Source: Candidatus Aerophobota bacterium
GTDB taxonomy: Bacteria > Aerophobota > Aerophobia > Aerophobales > B3-G15
DNA length: 9,690 bases
Direction of reading: 5' to 3'
Assembly (NCBI GenBank): GCA_021163905.1
Contig: JAGGTG010000083.1
Coordinates: forward strand, 1-9,690
Part shown: piece by piece, positions 9,001 to 9,690 of the stretch
Numbering within the stretch: position 1 is the first letter of the stretch
Layout of the letters: the number at the start of each line of letters is the position of its first letter
Position numbers and translations under genes: made by a program
Notes under the pieces: generated by a model
The model's input: the letters and a program-made list of their open reading frames with translations, nothing else
Told to the model about the DNA's origin: nothing
The model's database searches: none

Positions 9001-9690
9001 TTGGGTTGGACGTGATAAGTCCTTTGAGTTGGGGAATATAGCCTGTCATGTCTACATTGAGGTTGATGTAAAGGGTCTTGACCTGGAACGTTTTAATAAC
9101 GCTCTACAGCAGTTGATTGCCCGTCACGATATGTTGAGAGCAATAGTGTTGCCAGATGGTCAGCAGCAAATACTTAAGGAGACCCCGGCGTATGAAATTA
9201 AAATGCTGGATTTAAGGAAAGAAAAGGAATCTCTCATTGCATCTAAGATTGAGGCGATACGGGCAAAGATGTCTCATCAAGTTATACCAGCTGACCAATG
9301 GCCTCTCTTTGAAATACGAACCACCTTGTTGCCGGATGACTGGACAAGGCTTCATATTAGCTTTGACCTTTTGATTGCGGATGGGTGGAGTTTTAATATC
9401 CTTATCCGGGATTTTTATAAGCTTTATCAAGGGGAAACCTTGTCTCCTCTTACCCTTTCTTTCAGGGATTATGTTGTAGCCGTAGAGAAGCTTAAGAATT
9501 CAGCTATATATCAACGTTCTCTGGAATATTGGAAATCCCGAGAATTGCCTCCTGCCCCGGAACTTCCTTTGGCAAAAAATCCATCTCAGATTGAGAAGTC
9601 GAGATTTGTCCGTCGGTATATGTGTATAGAAAAGGAGATGTGGGCACATCTTAAAAATCGAAGTGCAGAGGTTGGGGTAACACCCTCTAT
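3008..9690 (+). CDS. Hybrid PKS/NRPS megasynthase, FAAL-ACP-KS-AT-DH(degenerate)-ACP-Cy..., 3' end outside window
   Basis: A single uninterrupted frame of 2227 codons starts at ATG 3008, behind GGGAG (2995-2999) and overlapping the cysteine synthase stop by 8 nt; it is still open at the right edge. Visible domains with approximate residues are FAAL 10-574, ACP1 609-680 (Ser642), KS 705-1122 (Cys865, His1000, His1040), AT 1222-1504 (Ser1313, HAFH 1413-1416), post-AT linker to about 1570, DH-like 1586-1858, ACP2 1891-1961 (Ser1925), and Cy from 1986 (DxxxxD, Asp2120 and Asp2125). No KR, ER or methyltransferase is seen in the PKS module. The predicted path is activation and loading of a carboxylic acid, malonyl extension keeping the beta-keto group, then condensation and heterocyclization with Cys/Ser/Thr. 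A cyclizing module should continue with A and PCP domains beyond the edge. It is a cytoplasmic multienzyme with no membrane segment noticed. Domain calls are strong; the product is inferred. Confidence 0.96.
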   Translation, partial: MNDSSYDADFQYSSIGELIKKWAEKQPDHLAFTFLEEGERKAGQLTYRELYRKAKAIAAYLQHNRVSMSERALLFYPQGLEFITAFFGCLYAGVIAVPVNFFTPRGFLGVGNIQRFQAIVKDAGASTVLTTSEVTLNIDNIFKVSPDLKSLKWIATDGIDIDYEEKFSPVDINLDDVAFIQYTSGSTSLPKGVIISHRNVLHNCCLLQQTTGNTPDGCMVSWVPHFHDMGLIAGILETVFAGMHCVLMSPFSFIRKPYRWLKALSDYGGTISCAPNFAYELCVSKIDKDQLSTLNLSSWQVALIAAEPIFYDTMKRFAEKFSPCGFKWNAFSPGYGLAEATVAVTTSLRMRGPIVLKVDKDALHSGKVVTVDMNAKEGQYIVGCGKPLPGVKVVIVDPDKQKLCGHDEIGEIWVQSGMSMPQGYWNRPEATEDTYGGYLNTGEGPFLKTGDLGFIKDGELFVTGRIKDLIIIRGVNYYPQDIEFTVKKSHPALGLGDCVAFSVQVEREERLVIVKELRGIHHGMDTGEIISSIHQKVFEEHGISPYSVVLVKPGTILRTSSGKIQRQACKTAYLKGNLKVIDEWRMPVTEIGKRGDEEQEKEGKFTESDIQRWLIERLSRRFGLSPEAIDIYQPMSLYGLDSVTAVELSGDLASWLNRSLPPDIVYDYPTISSLSAFLAGKSSAVSRVNIEVKDKLSQVGTANNEPIAVIGMACRFPGAKDCQSFWDILKDGRDAISEVPAERWDAKAYNDSRLHWGGFLDNVDQFDAHFFGISPREAANIDPQQRLFMEVCWEALEHAGYMSQDLNGSDTGVFVGVSFSDYARLQYGTEMNPYMATGHSLSIVANRVSYFLGLQGPSIAVDTACSSSLVAVHLAIRSLRNRECSLALAGGVNLILVPDGTIILSQGGFLSPVGRCKAFDVSADGYVRSEGCGVVVLKRLSDALKDRDNILAVLRGSGVNQDGKSSGLTAPNGLAQQAVIRSALADAGVSPRDINYIESHGTGTSLGDSIEIRSIEAVFGDRQSRDTPLWVGSVKTNIGHAEAAAGIAGLIKVILSLQCKEIPPHLHLNKLNPQVRISLGRIKGNIPRSRISWDSGNGPRIAGVSSFGFGGTNSHVIVSEAPQLRDLKVENDRPLHLFTLSARTESALNSLANRYREFLENTEADIGDICFTTNIGRVHFQHRLAAIVSSKKELASCLKDFTDGAVNPRLLSGHTSSGKTLRVAFLFTGQGSQYIGMGRRLYETHPSFRKTIDQCNQILKEYLDVSLPDLLFRDNVLLNQTMFTQPALFAIEYALARMWMSWGINPSVCIGHSIGEYVAACIAGVFSLEDALKLVSARGRLIQALPQDGKMAAIFASEEKVKKAIVPYKSLVSVAAINAPENVVISGEKRAVENIVKSLTDQGIESRYLNTSHAFHSPLMDPILKHFEEIAETVSYHRPKIPIVSNVSGEFVSDEVCNAYYWREHIRKPVKFAAGIETLHNKGYEILLEVGPHPVLLGMIKSFLTGSNSVLLPTLRKKQDDWNQILESLRALYIQGVPVDWKAFDQDYRHKRVPLPTYPFEYKRYWIEASDSLGKKKLFLSKNRRHHESLLGVRINTPLDEVIYQNTVGYDHKLLQECRIYDLPIVSASIYIEMALETIAHSLDEATVSVEDMVVQKIMHIPEGEFRSVQLILRNGGTEFQIFSFDSNRDTWVLHASGKIRKAQGIISQGNNLREIRSRCIKKIDPRYLYEKMSDSGFKLGSQFMWMEEIYCNTKEALVLMREPGREDDFEKYRIHPGLIDSCAQLLIIKAPFKKDAAYMFSGLDSFQIFGSLKNKKRLWCYVTFGEMTKEVLCGDYALLTEDGEIVAYAKNVYVKRIPDYLRKFSQKTVLRGADIYTRLKNTPKKERKEALVDYLKCQVSQILWLENANQLDIQASLMSLGLDSLKLLELRNRIKKDLKVDLPFTKIIKNPTILAFTEEINTHFGLTDTDHHKLPTVTPAPEKKYLPFPLTDVQHAYWVGRDKSFELGNIACHVYIEVDVKGLDLERFNNALQQLIARHDMLRAIVLPDGQQQILKETPAYEIKMLDLRKEKESLIASKIEAIRAKMSHQVIPADQWPLFEIRTTLLPDDWTRLHISFDLLIADGWSFNILIRDFYKLYQGETLSPLTLSFRDYVVAVEKLKNSAIYQRSLEYWKSRELPPAPELPLAKNPSQIEKSRFVRRYMCIEKEMWAHLKNRSAEVGVTPS
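3044..4730 (+). other. Domain: fatty acyl-AMP ligase (FAAL) loading domain
   Basis: Adenylate-forming domain that activates a carboxylic acid as acyl-AMP and passes it to the adjacent ACP rather than to CoA. Motifs include YTSGSTSLPKGV (182-193, ATP P-loop), PHFHDMGLI from Pro224 (the HDMGL signature), YGLAEAT from Tyr335, GPFLKTGDLGFI with GELFVTGRIKD (Asp468), and IIIRGVNYYPQDIE ending near residue 483, a FAAL hallmark. The C-terminal RTSSGKIQRQ carries Lys563. The GPFL(K/R)TGDLGF and NYYPQDIE signatures separate it from acyl-CoA ligases and from amino-acid A domains. Chain length of the acid cannot be read from motifs. Confidence 0.93.
4832..5046 (+). other. Domain: acyl carrier protein 1
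   Basis: Carrier domain following the FAAL, with a GLDSVTAVELSGDL motif; Ser642 is the phosphopantetheine site. YDYPTISSLSAFL closes the fold. The LDSVTAVELSGDL wording is typical of ACPs paired with FAALs. It is preceded by a charged Lys/Glu-rich linker. Confidence 0.93.
5120..6373 (+). other. Domain: ketosynthase (KS)
   Basis: Catalyses decarboxylative Claisen condensation of the loaded acyl chain with the malonyl-type extender. It begins at EPIAVIGMACRFPG (Glu705) and carries DTACSSS with Cys865, HGTGT with His1000 and NIGHAE with His1040, so the C-H-H triad is complete. It ends with FGFGGTNSHVIV. A minor departure is HGTGTSLGDSIE, with Ser where GDPIE is usual. Confidence 0.95.
6671..7519 (+). 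other. Domain: malonyl-type acyltransferase (AT)
   Basis: Selects the extender unit and loads it on ACP2. FTGQGSQY opens the domain, GHSIGE carries the nucleophile Ser1313, and HAFH (1413-1416) is the specificity motif; HAFH with GHSIGE is the usual malonyl-CoA signature, against YASH for methylmalonyl. GPHPVLLGM closes it. A KS-AT linker (about 1130-1215) precedes it, and the post-AT linker ends in LPTYPFEYKRYW. Confidence 0.93.
7763..8582 (+). other. Domain: degenerate dehydratase-like (double hot-dog) domain
   Basis: The N-terminal ESLLG...PLDEVIYQ and the segment LLQECRIYDLPIVSASIYIEMA align without gaps to the catalytic stretch of PKS dehydratases, where the pattern is HxxxGxxxxP. Here the His is Cys1618, the Gly is Asp1622 and the Pro is Ser1627. 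The second half keeps GFKLGSQF (1737-1744, the YGPxF region) and HPGLIDSCAQ with the DxxxQ pair Asp1781/Gln1785. It is therefore a full-length DH fold with half of its catalytic dyad lost. No KR accompanies it, so no beta-hydroxy substrate would be made in cis. It may be structural, or act as a product-shaping or thioester-hydrolase-like domain as in iterative aromatic PKSs. Confidence 0.8.
8678..8890 (+). other. Domain: acyl carrier protein 2
   Basis: Carries the extended chain to the Cy domain. The motif is SLGLDSLKLLELRNRI, with Ser1925 as the phosphopantetheine site. FTKIIKNPTILAFTEEI follows. A short Thr/Pro-rich linker (about residues 1965-1984) leads to the Cy domain. Confidence 0.93.
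8963..9690 (+). other. Domain: NRPS heterocyclization (Cy) domain, 3' end cut
   Basis: Condensation-superfamily domain that forms the amide bond and cyclodehydrates a Cys, Ser or Thr side chain to thiazoline or oxazoline. The first motif is FPLTDVQHAYWVGR (from Phe1989), followed by RHDMLRA (2039-2045) and DGQQQIL (2050-2056). The core is FDLLIADGWS, i.e. DxxxxDxxS with Asp2120, Asp2125 and Ser2128, which replaces the HHxxxDG of ordinary condensation domains. YWKSRELPPAPELPL and GVTPS are also as in Cy domains. The window ends inside it, so the amino acid chosen by the following A domain is not visible. Confidence 0.94.

Overview
The window holds a tRNA-Phe end followed by the 5' part of a hybrid polyketide/nonribosomal-peptide biosynthetic operon, all on the + strand. 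Moderately AT-rich coding sequence, free use of ATA/AGA/AGG codons, strong GGAG-type ribosome binding sites, a chromosomally encoded tRNA CCA end and very tight gene packing suggest a Bacillota (Firmicutes) chromosome, possibly clostridial. This is inferred from style only and no species is claimed.

Layout: positions 1-57 are the 3' part of tRNA-Phe(GAA). Positions 58-499 are AT-rich and have no convincing gene; this stretch presumably carries the operon promoter. Four genes follow, packed end to end: a type II thioesterase (500-1282, N-terminus uncertain), an Sfp-type 4'-phosphopantetheinyl transferase (1272-2021), a cysteine synthase homologue (2050-3015), and a giant megasynthase that begins at 3008 and is still open at the right edge after 2227 codons. 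I read the megasynthase frame through to the edge and found no stop.

The visible megasynthase order is fatty acyl-AMP ligase (FAAL) - ACP - KS - AT (malonyl-type motifs) - degenerate DH-like domain - ACP - heterocyclization (Cy) domain, which is cut by the window edge. Working model: the FAAL activates a carboxylic or fatty acid and loads ACP1. The KS/AT pair extends it one or more times with malonyl units without ketoreduction. The Cy domain then condenses the chain with a Cys (or Ser/Thr) and closes a thiazoline or oxazoline. The PPTase primes the carrier proteins, the type II thioesterase clears mis-loaded ones, and the cysteine synthase may supply the cysteine. The product would be a lipid- or aryl-thiazoline; I cannot name it.

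Most worth a second look: (1) the thioesterase start, where the good RBS/ATG sits in a different frame from the conserved protein and an A8 slippery run lies between them; (2) a DH-like domain that has lost its catalytic His/Gly/Pro motif in a module with no KR; (3) the FAAL-to-Cy architecture with a cysteine synthase built into the operon.
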